DNA of 64,000 nucleotides from Dietzia sp. NCCP-2495 (GCF_026011735.1 NZ_BRVN01000011.1:1-64000), one strand, 5' to 3'. Counted from the first letter of the stretch, positions 36,740 through 44,996 are shown. Numbers and translations: made by a program. The notes: a model not told the origin generated them from the sequence alone.

Positions 36740-37099
36740 GTGGCGACCCTGGGCGAGTTGGAGCGTGCCGTGATGGACGTGATCTGGGACCACGGTGGGC
36801 TGGTGACGGCATACGACGTCAAGGACGTGCTCGACAGCTCCCGGGAGCGCCCGCCCGCCGTGACCACCCTGCTCACGGTCTTGAGCCGCCTTGCCCGCAA
36901 AGGTCTGGTCGTCTCGGATCGCACCGCCCGCCCCCACCGCTACCGCGCCGTGGCCACGCGGGAGGAGTACATCGCGGAACTCATGCACGAAGTCCTGGGT
37001 GACTCTCGGGACCGGCACGCAGTACTTGCACGATTCGTCGGCGGTGTCTCCAAGGAAGAGGCGGCGGCGTTGCGCACCCTACTGAAGGGCCACGGCTGA
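36740..37099 (+). CDS. blaI: BlaI/MecI/CopY-family repressor
   Basis: 119 residues from GTG with AGGAGGAGAGG upstream. The winged helix LGELERAVMDVIWDHGGLVTAYDVKDVL and the recognition region TTLLTVLSRLARKGLV match BlaI. These repressors bind as dimers to dyads with TACA/TGTA-like cores and are destroyed by a sensor protease. In M. tuberculosis BlaI also controls ATP synthase genes, so a role in respiration has precedent. The protease-like partner lies 14 nt downstream. Confidence 0.92.
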   Translation: MATLGELERAVMDVIWDHGGLVTAYDVKDVLDSSRERPPAVTTLLTVLSRLARKGLVVSDRTARPHRYRAVATREEYIAELMHEVLGDSRDRHAVLARFVGGVSKEEAAALRTLLKGHG

Positions 37100-37113
37100 T
37101 CCTCCAGACGGCG

Positions 37114-37947
37114 ATGTCCACCGGTGACGTGGGGCTCCTGTTGGCTGGGGTCGCTGTGGCCCTGGCGTGGCCGGTGCCGGTCCTGTTGGCTCGCGCACGC
37201 TGGCCGATGCACGCCCCGGCTCGCGCGCTCCTTCTCTGGCAGGCCATCGGGTTGGCCGGCGGGGTCTCGATGATCGGGGCGCTCGCGCTGATCGGCCGCG
37301 CGGTCGCGCCGATCCATTCCCTGGCCGCAGTCGTCCCCGCAATCCTGCTGGGCTGCTACCTTCTCGCGCACCTGGGTGCGACCGTCGTCCAGGTCACGCG
37401 GCAACGGCGCCGACATTTGACGCTGCTCCAACTACTCACAGCGCCCCACCCGACCCGCGCGCGAACGCGGGTTATCGATGAGGCCGCACCAGTGGCATAT
37501 TGCATCCCCCGTGGCGCCGGTTCTGTCACGGTGCTCTCCCAGGGACTTCTCGACAACCTGGATCCAGATGAGCTCGAGGCCGTGATCGCCCACGAACGCG
37601 CGCACGTGGAGCAGCGGCACGACATCTTGCAGCTGGCATTCCGGGCCTGGCGGTCAGCGTTACCGGGGCTGCCCACAGCGGTCCTCGCGGAGACGGAGGT
37701 CGCCGCGATGGTGGAGATGTTGGCCGACGACCAAGCTCGCCGCGAAGTACGCGACGAGGTGGTGGCCCGCGCGATCCTGCGGGTCGGTGCCGCCGACGGT
37801 AGCGGTGAGACCGACAGCGTCGGCGACGACGACCGCAGCGGGAGCAGCAGGAACGAGCGCGGCTGCGGCCACCAGGCCTCCTGCCGCGGCGGCCGCATGA
37901 GCGATCGACTCCGCCGTCTCGGTGCCCCGGCCCCCGGCCATGAGTGA
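37114..37947 (+). CDS. M56 membrane metallopeptidase (BlaR1-like, no sensor domain)
   Basis: 277 residues. Three membrane helices at the N terminus, a cytoplasmic loop (TRQRRRHLTLLQLL) and the zinc site HERAHVEQRHD (HExxH). It lacks the penicillin-binding sensor of BlaR1, as in Rv1845c of M. tuberculosis. It probably cleaves BlaI in response to an unknown signal, linked here to respiration. The last about 40 residues are Gly/Arg/Ser-rich. Convergent with cydDC. Confidence 0.85.
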   Translation: MSTGDVGLLLAGVAVALAWPVPVLLARARWPMHAPARALLLWQAIGLAGGVSMIGALALIGRAVAPIHSLAAVVPAILLGCYLLAHLGATVVQVTRQRRRHLTLLQLLTAPHPTRARTRVIDEAAPVAYCIPRGAGSVTVLSQGLLDNLDPDELEAVIAHERAHVEQRHDILQLAFRAWRSALPGLPTAVLAETEVAAMVEMLADDQARREVRDEVVARAILRVGAADGSGETDSVGDDDRSGSSRNERGCGHQASCRGGRMSDRLRRLGAPAPGHE

Positions 37948-37980
37948 ACGATGCGGATCTGACGGCTCGCTCCGGCTCGT

Positions 37981-40900
37981 TCAGCTGAGTCGGACCACCT
38001 GGTCCTCGGGCCGCCGGTCGTTGTGGCGGTGTGAAACCAGGATCACCACCTTGTCGTGGGCGGCGGTACGGAGATCTTCCATCATGGCGTCGGCTGTCGG
38101 CGCGTCTAGGTGCGCAGTCGGCTCGTCGAGCAGGAGAACGTCGGCGCGCGTGAGCAGTGCCCGTGCCACCGCCAATCGTTGACGCTCCCCTCCTGATAGG
38201 GCCCGACCGCCGGCCCCGACCCGGGTGTCCAGACCGTCGGGGAGCGCGTCGAGCAGAACGGTCAAACCGACCCGCTCGAGAACCCGCCGCAGTGCGGCGT
38301 CATCGGGGGCCTGGGTGGCCGGCCTGGATAGGAGGAGATTGCCGCGCAGGGTGGAGTCAAAGACGTAGGCGTCCTGCGGGCACCAGGCCACGCGGGATCG
38401 CCATTCCTTTTCGGCGAACGTCGTGATCGGAGAGGTCTCGGCCCAGATCGTGCCGCCACTGAGGGGCAGTGCCCCCATCACGGCGGATAGCAGCGTGGAC
38501 TTACCCGATCCGGACGGCCCGTCGAGGAACAACCAGCACCCCGTGCGCGCGACAGCATCCACCTCCGCCACGGCCGGTCGCGCAGTGTGCGGATACCGAG
38601 CAGTAACCTTCTCCAGCGTCACCGAATTCACGGGGCCGTTCGGCGCGCCAACGCCCCATGCGGTCTGCGGGAAGGGGCCCAGTACGGAGCCGAGGCTCTG
38701 CAGCAGTGATCGCACGGACGGCACTCGGTGCACTGCCGAGGCCCACGCGGCGAGAGACTCACCCAGCGCCAGGCACAGGAGGGCAATCACACTGGCTCGT
38801 TCTGCACCCACCGACGGATCGGACACTGCCACGAGCACCGCTAGGAGGCCCGTGCCTGCTGTCACCGCCGCCGTTCCGAGCCCTGTGCCGCGGGTGGCGC
38901 GCCGTTCGGCGGCGGCCTGTTTCCGGTTCAGCTCGTCGAGTTGGTCGACCGCCGCCGCTGCCACTCCATTACCGCGTAGGTCCGCCGCTGCCGCGTTCAA
39001 TGAGGCCGACCCCCGTATCAGGTGGGACCGACCAGCAACCCTGGCCACATCGCCCCCACGTTCGACCGTTGCCATTAGGACCGCGCCGAGGGCCATGGTC
39101 GCGCTCAGGCTCACCCCCACCTGCACAGTGAACTCGGGGGTGACCAACCAGGTGGTGAGTGTGGCTCCCAGCAGTACGGCGACTCCGGAGATCACGGGCG
39201 TAACGACTCTGGGGAGTTGGTCCCGCAGTTCATCGGCCTGGGTCACGAGGTAGTCCAGGGGCGCCCCACCCTCGAGCAGCCGCCGGGATCCGGTTCCTCG
39301 TGCTGCGATCGCTCGCCAGAGCCGCAGCCGAAGGTCATCGATGGTTCGAAAGGCGGCGTGATGGGTGAGTAATTGTTCGGCGTATGTGGCCACCGAGCGT
39401 CCGATCCCAAACGCTCGAACTCCGACGATCGCCACCAGGAGATACATGATGTACTCCTCGACGCTCGATCGGACGATCAACCATCCCGACAGCGCGGTGA
39501 GCGCCAAGCCCAGCGAGGTGGCGAGCACCGAGATGCCTACCGCCCCCGCCCAGAGCCTGCCGTGGGCACCAATCAGCGCACCGAGTGACAGACGCTGGGC
39601 GCCGCCTGTCTCGTCCGACACCTGCTCGTCCGCCCCCGCGCAGACTCCCTGTTCTGGTCCCCGCCCGTAACGACCCTGATCGGCATTCCCGTCCACAGCG
39701 GGGACCGGGGAGGCGCCGAGATCACCGTCCCGAGCGGCCTCGGTGAGCGCGGATGCGTCATCGTCTGCGCGGCCGGCCTGCCCAGAGATCCGAATAGTGC
39801 TCGTGGCGAGATCAAGTGTCATCGGTTCGTGGCTCGCCAGCACGATCGTGGCACGCTCGGCCCGGCGCACGATCGCGTCCCTGACCAGCTCAGCGGCATG
39901 GTGGTCAAGGTGGGCAGTCGGCTCGTCGAGCACCAGCAGGCGGGCGCCGGCGTCCACGCGGGCCAGTGCGCGCGCCACAGACAGGCGTCGGAGTTCCCCC
40001 GGGCTGAGTTCGGCGGCAGCCGACTCGGCGACCCGGGATAGTCCGACCTCGGCCAGAGCGGCCGCGGGATCCGCGCCATACAACGCGAGTTCCGCCCGTG
40101 GGGTGGCACCGAATACTCGCGGCGACTGGGGTGACCACCCCACGAGGTCAGCCTCGATTCCAGTGACTCGACCATGCACTATCGCATCGACCGGCAGCGC
40201 CCCGACCAGCGCCGAGAGGAACGTGGACTTACCGGCTCCACTGGCCCCGGTCACGGCGACAATGCCGCTCAGATCTGCGTCGAGACCAGTCAATGCCGCG
40301 GCCCCGCGACCGGAATAGCGAACCTCGAGCCCTGCGACGCGGACCGTGGCCCCGTGGGCTTCTCGCAGGTCAGTCCCGGGTGCTACCTCGAGATGTTCGC
40401 GCACTCGGTGCAGAGCCGCGAGGCCATCCTGTGACGCATGGAATGCCACCCCGACCCGGCGAAACACGGTAAAGCACTCTGGCGCGAGCAGCAGCGCGAG
40501 CAGTGCGGGCTGTAGGTCCATCGACCCGCCAAGCAAGCGGAGACCCAAGAAGACCGCTACTACCGCCACAGAGATCGTCGCGATGAGCTCAAGTGCCAGG
40601 GCGGACAGGAACGCCCACCTCAGCGTCTCCTGCGTGCGGCGCCCGTAAATCCGCTGGATGGTGTCCAGCGAGTCCGTCTGCTCCTCGACGCGGCCGAGCC
40701 CGACCAGCACTGGCAGTCCGCGGGCCAGTTCGGCCAGATGGTCAGACAGCCTGGCCAGAGCACGCAACGCCGCATCTGTGCGTTGACCGGTGTGGCGGCC
40801 GATCAGGACCATGAACAGTGGCACCAGCGGGATCGTCACTACAATCGCCAGTGCACTGACCCAGTCGGCGGCGAGGATGCGTACCAGCAGTAGCGGGGGC

Positions 40901-41385
40901 ACCACGATCGCCGCGACTATGGCCGGCACGGATTGCAGGTAGTACTCGTCCAGATCGTCTAAGCCATCCGTGGCGAGCACCGCGGTCCCGCCCCGGGGAT
41001 CGTGCGCTTGCACCATGTGGCGCCACAGCCGACCCCGCAGGTTCTGCTTGACGGCGATGGCGACCCTGCGTGCACTCGTCTCGGTCGCCCATTCGGCAGC
41101 GGCCCGCAGCAGCACACCACTCATACCGAGTACCAGGATCGCCCGCACCGACCCGGTCGAGAGGGTGCCGACCGCCAGTCCCGCGATCCCTCGCGCGACA
41201 GCCTCCGCCACCAGCACCAGGCCCAGTGCCCGCAGGGCTGCCAACAGCCCCAGCGCCACGAGGGAGGATCTCGGTGCGGGCCCGAGGTCCGGGCGCGTGG
41301 AAATCCGCTGCACAGTCCGCTCGGCCTCGAGCACCCAGGGATCGATCCCCTGGGCGGGCCGCGTGGTCGACCTGCGCATCACCAT
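37981..41385 (-). CDS. cydDC: CydDC fusion: ABC exporter for cytochrome bd assembly
   Basis: About 1134 residues, both halves of the CydDC heterodimer in one chain. The CydD half has its membrane domain then Walker A TGASGAGKST and a degenerate signature LSPGELRRL; the CydC half has Walker A GPSGSGKST and signature LSGGERQRL. Both Walker B motifs are present (LLVLDEPTAHLD and LLLDEPTAHLD). The asymmetry suggests one weaker ATP site. CydDC exports thiols, is needed for haem insertion into cytochrome bd and binds haem. ATG 41385 has GAGGA 9 nt upstream. Confidence 0.95.
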   Translation of the reverse strand: MVMRRSTTRPAQGIDPWVLEAERTVQRISTRPDLGPAPRSSLVALGLLAALRALGLVLVAEAVARGIAGLAVGTLSTGSVRAILVLGMSGVLLRAAAEWATETSARRVAIAVKQNLRGRLWRHMVQAHDPRGGTAVLATDGLDDLDEYYLQSVPAIVAAIVVPPLLLVRILAADWVSALAIVVTIPLVPLFMVLIGRHTGQRTDAALRALARLSDHLAELARGLPVLVGLGRVEEQTDSLDTIQRIYGRRTQETLRWAFLSALALELIATISVAVVAVFLGLRLLGGSMDLQPALLALLLAPECFTVFRRVGVAFHASQDGLAALHRVREHLEVAPGTDLREAHGATVRVAGLEVRYSGRGAAALTGLDADLSGIVAVTGASGAGKSTFLSALVGALPVDAIVHGRVTGIEADLVGWSPQSPRVFGATPRAELALYGADPAAALAEVGLSRVAESAAAELSPGELRRLSVARALARVDAGARLLVLDEPTAHLDHHAAELVRDAIVRRAERATIVLASHEPMTLDLATSTIRISGQAGRADDDASALTEAARDGDLGASPVPAVDGNADQGRYGRGPEQGVCAGADEQVSDETGGAQRLSLGALIGAHGRLWAGAVGISVLATSLGLALTALSGWLIVRSSVEEYIMYLLVAIVGVRAFGIGRSVATYAEQLLTHHAAFRTIDDLRLRLWRAIAARGTGSRRLLEGGAPLDYLVTQADELRDQLPRVVTPVISGVAVLLGATLTTWLVTPEFTVQVGVSLSATMALGAVLMATVERGGDVARVAGRSHLIRGSASLNAAAADLRGNGVAAAAVDQLDELNRKQAAAERRATRGTGLGTAAVTAGTGLLAVLVAVSDPSVGAERASVIALLCLALGESLAAWASAVHRVPSVRSLLQSLGSVLGPFPQTAWGVGAPNGPVNSVTLEKVTARYPHTARPAVAEVDAVARTGCWLFLDGPSGSGKSTLLSAVMGALPLSGGTIWAETSPITTFAEKEWRSRVAWCPQDAYVFDSTLRGNLLLSRPATQAPDDAALRRVLERVGLTVLLDALPDGLDTRVGAGGRALSGGERQRLAVARALLTRADVLLLDEPTAHLDAPTADAMMEDLRTAAHDKVVILVSHRHNDRRPEDQVVRLS

Positions 41386-41439
41386 CCACACACGTCCTCA
41401 CAGGGGGTTCACCGCAATTGATCATCGACTCCGCCGTGT

Positions 41440-41458
41440 AATTCTACATTCCGTAGAA
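41440..41458 (-). promoter_or_regulatory. cydDC promoter with the same 17-bp dyad
   Basis: TTCTACATTCCGTAGAA at 41442-41458 has perfect 6-bp arms and shares TTCTAC-N5-GTmGAA with dyad 1 before cydA. The minus-strand -10 TAGAAT (41441-41446) overlaps one arm, exactly as at cydA. Confidence 0.72.
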
Positions 41459-41890
41459 GTACGCGCTGGGACCAGGTCGGCGAACACCGGCACAAGGCTG
41501 ATGCTCGGAACGAACACGGGCATCGTGCGACCGGTGGTGCCGGGATACATATACATGCCCCACGCACTAGAGGGACCGATGGGCGAATCCATCGGGCGCG
41601 GGGCTACCTTGGCCGAGACGGTACGCGGCCCGACGGCCAGAGCGCCACTGAAGCCAGACACGGCCGGTAGCTCCGCCTCAGTGGCGGCGCCAGCTGCCGA
41701 CCACTCAAAAAGAGCTAATGGACAGTTTGAGTATTCGAAGTGGGCGTACTGCCGGGGCGCTTTCAGTCATCATTCAATAGGGAATCAGGAAGGTCCGCCG
41801 GACACTGGTTGAGCGCTGCCGACACCCCATAGAAGTGCCTCCGGCCGCGGCCTGGTCGGTTGAATAGGGCGATCGACGGAATAGCGAAGT
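41459..41890. other. Gap without a recognised gene
   Basis: 432 nt between the cydDC promoter and the end of the membrane-protein gene. Short open frames on both strands do not resemble known proteins. No repeat or terminator stands out. Confidence 0.5.
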
Positions 41891-42385
41891 CTAGTGGACT
41901 ACACAGGCGATCACCACGCCCACAATGGCTACGGGGAGGTAGAAGGCGCCGACCGACCAGGAGAGCCAAACGCTCGGCCCGGGCAGCATCCGATTAACCC
42001 AGCGAGGCATGACCGGTGGCCAGTCTCCTGTCTCCTTTGTTGGAATATTTGAAGGTAGGTCGTCGGGCTGGAGCGAGAAGGTCTCGATGTTGTAGCGCCC
42101 GGAGGCAACGGCCTTGTAAAGGCTCCGGAAGCGTTTCTCCTGACGCAGGTAGTTGGCGTCAAGATAGGCGAAGAGCAGAGTCGCGCCGAGGCCGAGCAGA
42201 GCAACGGAATCGGCTCTCTGGGTCAGGGCGTACCCGTAGGCGGCAGTGACCACGGGCAAGAGCCACGCTTTGGCGTTGGAGGACGCGGCAGACATGCGTG
42301 TGACCACGGACTGAATGAAGTCGAGGTGTTTGCGACGGTCCTCGGGATCGTGCTGAGTTGGCGTCGAGAAATCAGTCATTCTCAT
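41891..42385 (-). CDS. Small membrane protein, third gene of the TIR-HIT operon (putative effector)
   Basis: 164 residues. A cytoplasmic start with HLDFIQSVVTRMSAASSNAKAW is followed by a hairpin of two membrane helices (about 38-54 and 61-76), a conserved-looking basic stretch YLRQEKRFRSLYKAV, a polar segment and a third helix at 140-162. The pattern FIQxVVxRM, then AKAW, then YLRQExxFRxLY recurs in small membrane proteins of bacterial defence loci (from memory). A start at 42379 is also possible. Overlaps the HIT stop by 8-14 nt. Membrane disruption as effector is a hypothesis. Confidence 0.7.
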   Translation of the reverse strand: MRMTDFSTPTQHDPEDRRKHLDFIQSVVTRMSAASSNAKAWLLPVVTAAYGYALTQRADSVALLGLGATLLFAYLDANYLRQEKRFRSLYKAVASGRYNIETFSLQPDDLPSNIPTKETGDWPPVMPRWVNRMLPGPSVWLSWSVGAFYLPVAIVGVVIACVVH

Positions 42386-42821
42386 GCATCTCTCGACACG
42401 CTTGGCGAACGCGATCTTGCATTTGGTCCTTAGCCTGCTCGGTGTAGTCGGTCTCCTCCGGCCAGATTGGTCCCATCGCATCGCTGGCCCAGCGGGGGAC
42501 AAGATGAACGTGTAGGTGGAAGACAGTCTGTGTCGCCACCTCGCCGTTGGACTGGATGATGTTCAGCCCCTCGGGCTCGACGGCCCCGCGAACGGCAGCC
42601 GCGAGGCGAACGGTGGCCCGGGCAAGATGCGCCGACGTCTCCTCGGGCAGGGACCAGATGTCCGGGACATGCCCTCGTGGCACGACCATGGTGTGTCCAA
42701 GGACGGCAGGCTCGGTCGGGAAGAAGGCCACGACGTGCTCGTCGCGGTAGACCTCGCGAGCATCGGGATCGTCCCGCTGGACGATCTCGCAGAATGGGCA
42801 ATCAGGATCGCTTGTATGCAT
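42372..42821 (-). CDS. HIT-family nucleotide hydrolase/transferase
   Basis: 149 residues. Zinc-type CPFC near the N terminus, central VLGHTMVVPRGHVPDIWSL and the histidine triad FHLHVHLVPR. HIT enzymes hydrolyse nucleotide phosphoramidates or dinucleotides such as AppppA. Between a TIR gene and a membrane-protein gene it could process the TIR product or the nucleotide signal (inference). The start lies 20 nt inside the end of the TIR gene, and the stop overlaps the next gene, so the three are translationally linked. Confidence 0.85.
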   Translation of the reverse strand: MHTSDPDCPFCEIVQRDDPDAREVYRDEHVVAFFPTEPAVLGHTMVVPRGHVPDIWSLPEETSAHLARATVRLAAAVRGAVEPEGLNIIQSNGEVATQTVFHLHVHLVPRWASDAMGPIWPEETDYTEQAKDQMQDRVRQACREMHEND

Positions 42822-43287
42822 TCTGAACCAGCCCGGGAAGGGAAGCCTTGATGTTCGCATACACCGCTTGGCTATCCCTGCCGATCGGGTTGTATGGCTG
42901 GATGTAGTCCGCGATAGTTCCGCCGTTTTTCAGAGAGACCTTGGCGAAAGGGTCAGGTCCGGCGCTGGTTGTGCGCTGGTCTTGGTCCTTCAGACCATGG
43001 ATTCGCACCCCGCAGAGCGGGATGTGGTTGTCCCATGCGTAGGCGATCTCCTTGCGGACCCACGGTCTGTTCGCCGTGTCGGATCCCACGAGGACGACCA
43101 CCGCGTCCTTGCCAGCCATCTGGCGCTCGATCCACCGCTGGATAGCGTCGTCGCCCTGCCTCTTGACGCTCTCCCAGTCTTGGGAATCGAGCACTGGTTG
43201 TCCCTCGATGACTCCCATGCTCTTGATGGTATTGACCCGCCACCAGTCGTTGGCGTAGTGGAAGGAGTAGAACACTGATTTAGCCAT
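42802..43287 (-). CDS. TIR-domain protein of the ThsB-like (DUF1863) type
   Basis: 161 residues, TIR domain only. Motifs: VFYSFHYANDWWRVNTIKSM at the N terminus, QDWESVKRQGDDAIQRWIERQM, DAVVVLVGSDTANRPWVRKEIAYAW with the putative catalytic Glu, and LCGVRIHGLKDQ. This pattern is that of ThsB of the Thoeris anti-phage system, which makes a cyclic ADP-ribose-type signal from NAD. No ThsA gene is present. AAAGGA precedes the ATG by 9 nt. Confidence 0.88.
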   Translation of the reverse strand: MAKSVFYSFHYANDWWRVNTIKSMGVIEGQPVLDSQDWESVKRQGDDAIQRWIERQMAGKDAVVVLVGSDTANRPWVRKEIAYAWDNHIPLCGVRIHGLKDQDQRTTSAGPDPFAKVSLKNGGTIADYIQPYNPIGRDSQAVYANIKASLPGLVQNAYKRS

Positions 43288-43332
43288 GGTCGGCGTCCTT
43301 TCGTTCTGCGTGCTGAGACCACCTCGGCGCGT

Positions 43333-43361
43333 AATAGATGCTTAGTAGTCGAGTCCGACAA
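43333..43361 (-). promoter_or_regulatory. Promoter of the TIR-HIT-membrane protein operon
   Basis: Minus-strand -35 TTGTCG (43356-43361), 17-nt spacer, -10 TCTATT (43333-43338), about 45 nt ahead of the TIR start. Confidence 0.55.
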
Positions 43362-43379
43362 GTCCTGCCCTTCCGGGAT

Positions 43380-43420
43380 GTGGAGTGCGGCGGCCACTTC
43401 CCCTCGCCGCCGCACTCCAC
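43380..43420 (-). terminator. 14-bp perfect hairpin between two minus-strand units
   Basis: 43380-43393 pairs with 43407-43420 without mismatch around a 13-nt loop. It directly follows the stop of the 86-residue gene and precedes the TIR promoter, so it separates the two transcription units. No T tract. Confidence 0.8.
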
Positions 43421-43425
43421 CGGAC

Positions 43426-43686
43426 CTACTTGACCCCCATCTGGATCCGAGTGCCGTCGCTGATATGCGTCGCGTACTCGGTCAACTCGGGATCGGAGAT
43501 GGACCCGCCGATCCGAGCCCACTCGCGCTTGAGCACGGGCTTGATTGCGGAGACGGGCCGGCCCTTGTAGCGACAGGAGAGGGAGTCGAACATCTTCTGG
43601 TAGTCAGAGGCGACGTTCTTCATGGCGGGCCGGATGGCCTTCTCGAGTTCTTTCTCCCATCCGGGATTCATCTTGAAACCGGCCAC
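43426..43686 (-). CDS. Hypothetical protein
   Basis: 86 residues, not recognised. Helical N-terminal half (NPGWEKELEKAIRPAMKNVASDYQKMFDSL) and a C-terminal part with ISDGTRIQMGV. No membrane segment. The start is 2 nt after the stop of the preceding small gene, so the pair is co-transcribed. Similar small proteins occur on mobile elements, but no function is known to me. Confidence 0.6.
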   Translation of the reverse strand: MAGFKMNPGWEKELEKAIRPAMKNVASDYQKMFDSLSCRYKGRPVSAIKPVLKREWARIGGSISDPELTEYATHISDGTRIQMGVK

Positions 43687-43688
43687 GC

Positions 43689-43898
43689 TCAGACCCGCTG
43701 ACTGATCGTCGTGTCGGGGTGGCGCTGGACTGTTGCAGCCTTGACGAACCGCCCCGTGATGGTTGAGCGATGGACAGTCGTCTTGTTAGACGTTCCTCGA
43801 CCCGTCTTCTCGGTCGAGGTGGTCCGGGGACTCCGACGTGCGGTCGAGGCCTTAACAAAGCGTCCGCTCCGGGCGCTCCTACTTGCGGTGCGGGCCAT
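43689..43898 (-). CDS. Small basic protein with duplicated GRFVKA-type motif
   Basis: 69 residues. The motif SGRFVKASTARRSPRTT recurs as TGRFVKAATVQRHPDTT, each followed by Thr/Ser-rich sequence. Such small SGRFV proteins are common and uncharacterised in actinobacteria and mobile elements. Strongly basic N-terminal half. First gene of a two-gene unit with the 86-residue protein. Confidence 0.62.
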   Translation of the reverse strand: MARTASRSARSGRFVKASTARRSPRTTSTEKTGRGTSNKTTVHRSTITGRFVKAATVQRHPDTTISQRV

Positions 43899-44432
43899 GG
43901 GGCTCGCCTCCGTTCTGGGCCGTGGGCCCCCTTGCGAGCACTACGCATGGAACCGCTAGAGTCGGAGCCCTAGTTTCCGCAACTAGACGCCAGGCCCTGA
44001 GCGCTCCACCCCGAGTGTTCGGGGCTTCGGTGCTCTTGGGAAGAGTCTAGTTGGTGCTAATAACAACGGTGTTATTCAGCACGGTCCGGGGCGGGCGTGC
44101 ACTGCAGTGTGCTGATGGTCTACGGTCCGTCACCGTCGGAGCAATGTGTCAGTCGGTGTCTAAATTCCCGTCTCCGACGTAGCGAGACCACGTTTGGCCA
44201 GCGACACAAAGGCAATAGGTGCAGGCCAACACGCGCCGCCAGTCGGACGTCGAAGGTCCTACCAGACCGTCGATCGTGGCCTCACGGTCGGGTTCGGAGG
44301 TCGACGCTCTGGAGTTTGTCCTGGTCAGGGCATGCTACGGACCAGCGGTCACGGGGAGGTGGTGATTGATTCATCTGATGCAATACGCAGTACTCGACTT
44401 TACATAAGGTCTGGAGATCGGCGGGTGGCCCA
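43899..44432. other. Gene-free gap with two dyads
   Basis: CTAGTT at 43970-43975 pairs with AACTAG at 43981-43986, about 70 nt upstream of the small basic protein. GTGCTAATAAC at 44054-44064 pairs with 44071-44082 with one bulge, AT-rich. Either may be an operator or RNA element. No gene is recognised. Confidence 0.5.
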
Positions 44433-44463
44433 GCCTGGTCGATTGTCGTACGACCGACCAGGC
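44433..44463 (-). terminator. Hairpin after the copper-storage gene
   Basis: GCCTGGTCG at 44433-44441 pairs with CGACCAGGC at 44455-44463; the loop holds the perfect palindrome GTCGTACGAC. It lies 14 nt after the stop of the Cys-rich gene. Confidence 0.75.
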
Positions 44464-44476
44464 CGGGCATGGATCG

Positions 44477-44884
44477 TTAGCTGATCGCGGACAGGAGGTC
44501 GGTGCAGGCCTGTTCGCATTTGCGGCAGGCTTCGGCGCAGACGCGACAATGCTCGTGCATGTCCTCGTGCTTCTTACACTCGGTGGCACATTCTGCGCAT
44601 GCTGTCCGGCATGCCTTGAGCGTGGTCTTGACCGTGGCGAGGTTCTGCCCGGTGCGACGGCTGAGGATTTTGCCAGTGGTTGCGCAGAGATCGGCGCAGT
44701 CAAGGTTGAGGCGAATGCAGTTCCGTAGGTCTGCGACCATCCCTTCGGCCAGGCAGGCGTCAGCGCACGAGGTGCAAGTCTGTGCGCATTCGAGACACGC
44801 GGCGATGCAGTCGGCAAGCTTCTGTACGTCTATGCCGGAAGCGTCGTTGGGGTGGGTTTCGATCATTGAAGTGATGTGAGACAT
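44477..44884 (-). CDS. Cys-rich four-helix copper-storage-type protein (Csp/DUF326)
   Basis: 135 residues with 18 cysteines arranged in helical repeats: DCIAACLECAQTCTSCADAC, then NLDCADLCATT, ACRTACAECATECKKH and HCRVCAEACRKCEQAC. Csp proteins line a four-helix bundle with Cys pairs that store many Cu(I). No signal peptide, so cytosolic storage. ATG 44884 has AGGGAG 7 nt upstream. A weak CopR-type repeat lies about 93 nt upstream. Confidence 0.9.
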   Translation of the reverse strand: MSHITSMIETHPNDASGIDVQKLADCIAACLECAQTCTSCADACLAEGMVADLRNCIRLNLDCADLCATTGKILSRRTGQNLATVKTTLKACRTACAECATECKKHEDMHEHCRVCAEACRKCEQACTDLLSAIS

Positions 44885-44976
44885 CGATGTGCTCCCTTCT
44901 TCTCCGAGTCGTCGCTGGAGTAGCCCAGCTAACGCCGACGCTACTGATGCGCAGAACTGGCTACAGCCCCTCGGTT

Positions 44977-44996
44977 CGACCTTCGCAGAATCTTTG
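44977..44996 (-). promoter_or_regulatory. Weak CopR-box-like direct repeat before the Csp gene
   Basis: On the minus strand CAAAGATTC, 2 nt, CGAAGGTCG: a 9-2-9 repeat that fits the NNAAGRTYN pattern of the other three sites, with more mismatches. Confidence 0.35.

Noticed and set aside
41422-41661. 79-codon minus-strand frame upstream of cydDC
   Set aside because: Overlaps the cydDC promoter dyad, no ribosome site or known motif.
42868-43278. Plus-strand frame opposite the TIR gene
   Set aside because: No ribosome site and no similarity; the TIR motifs are on the other strand.
42802-43287. Full Thoeris system
   Set aside because: ThsB-like TIR is present, but no ThsA-like SIR2/SLOG or macro-domain protein lies nearby.
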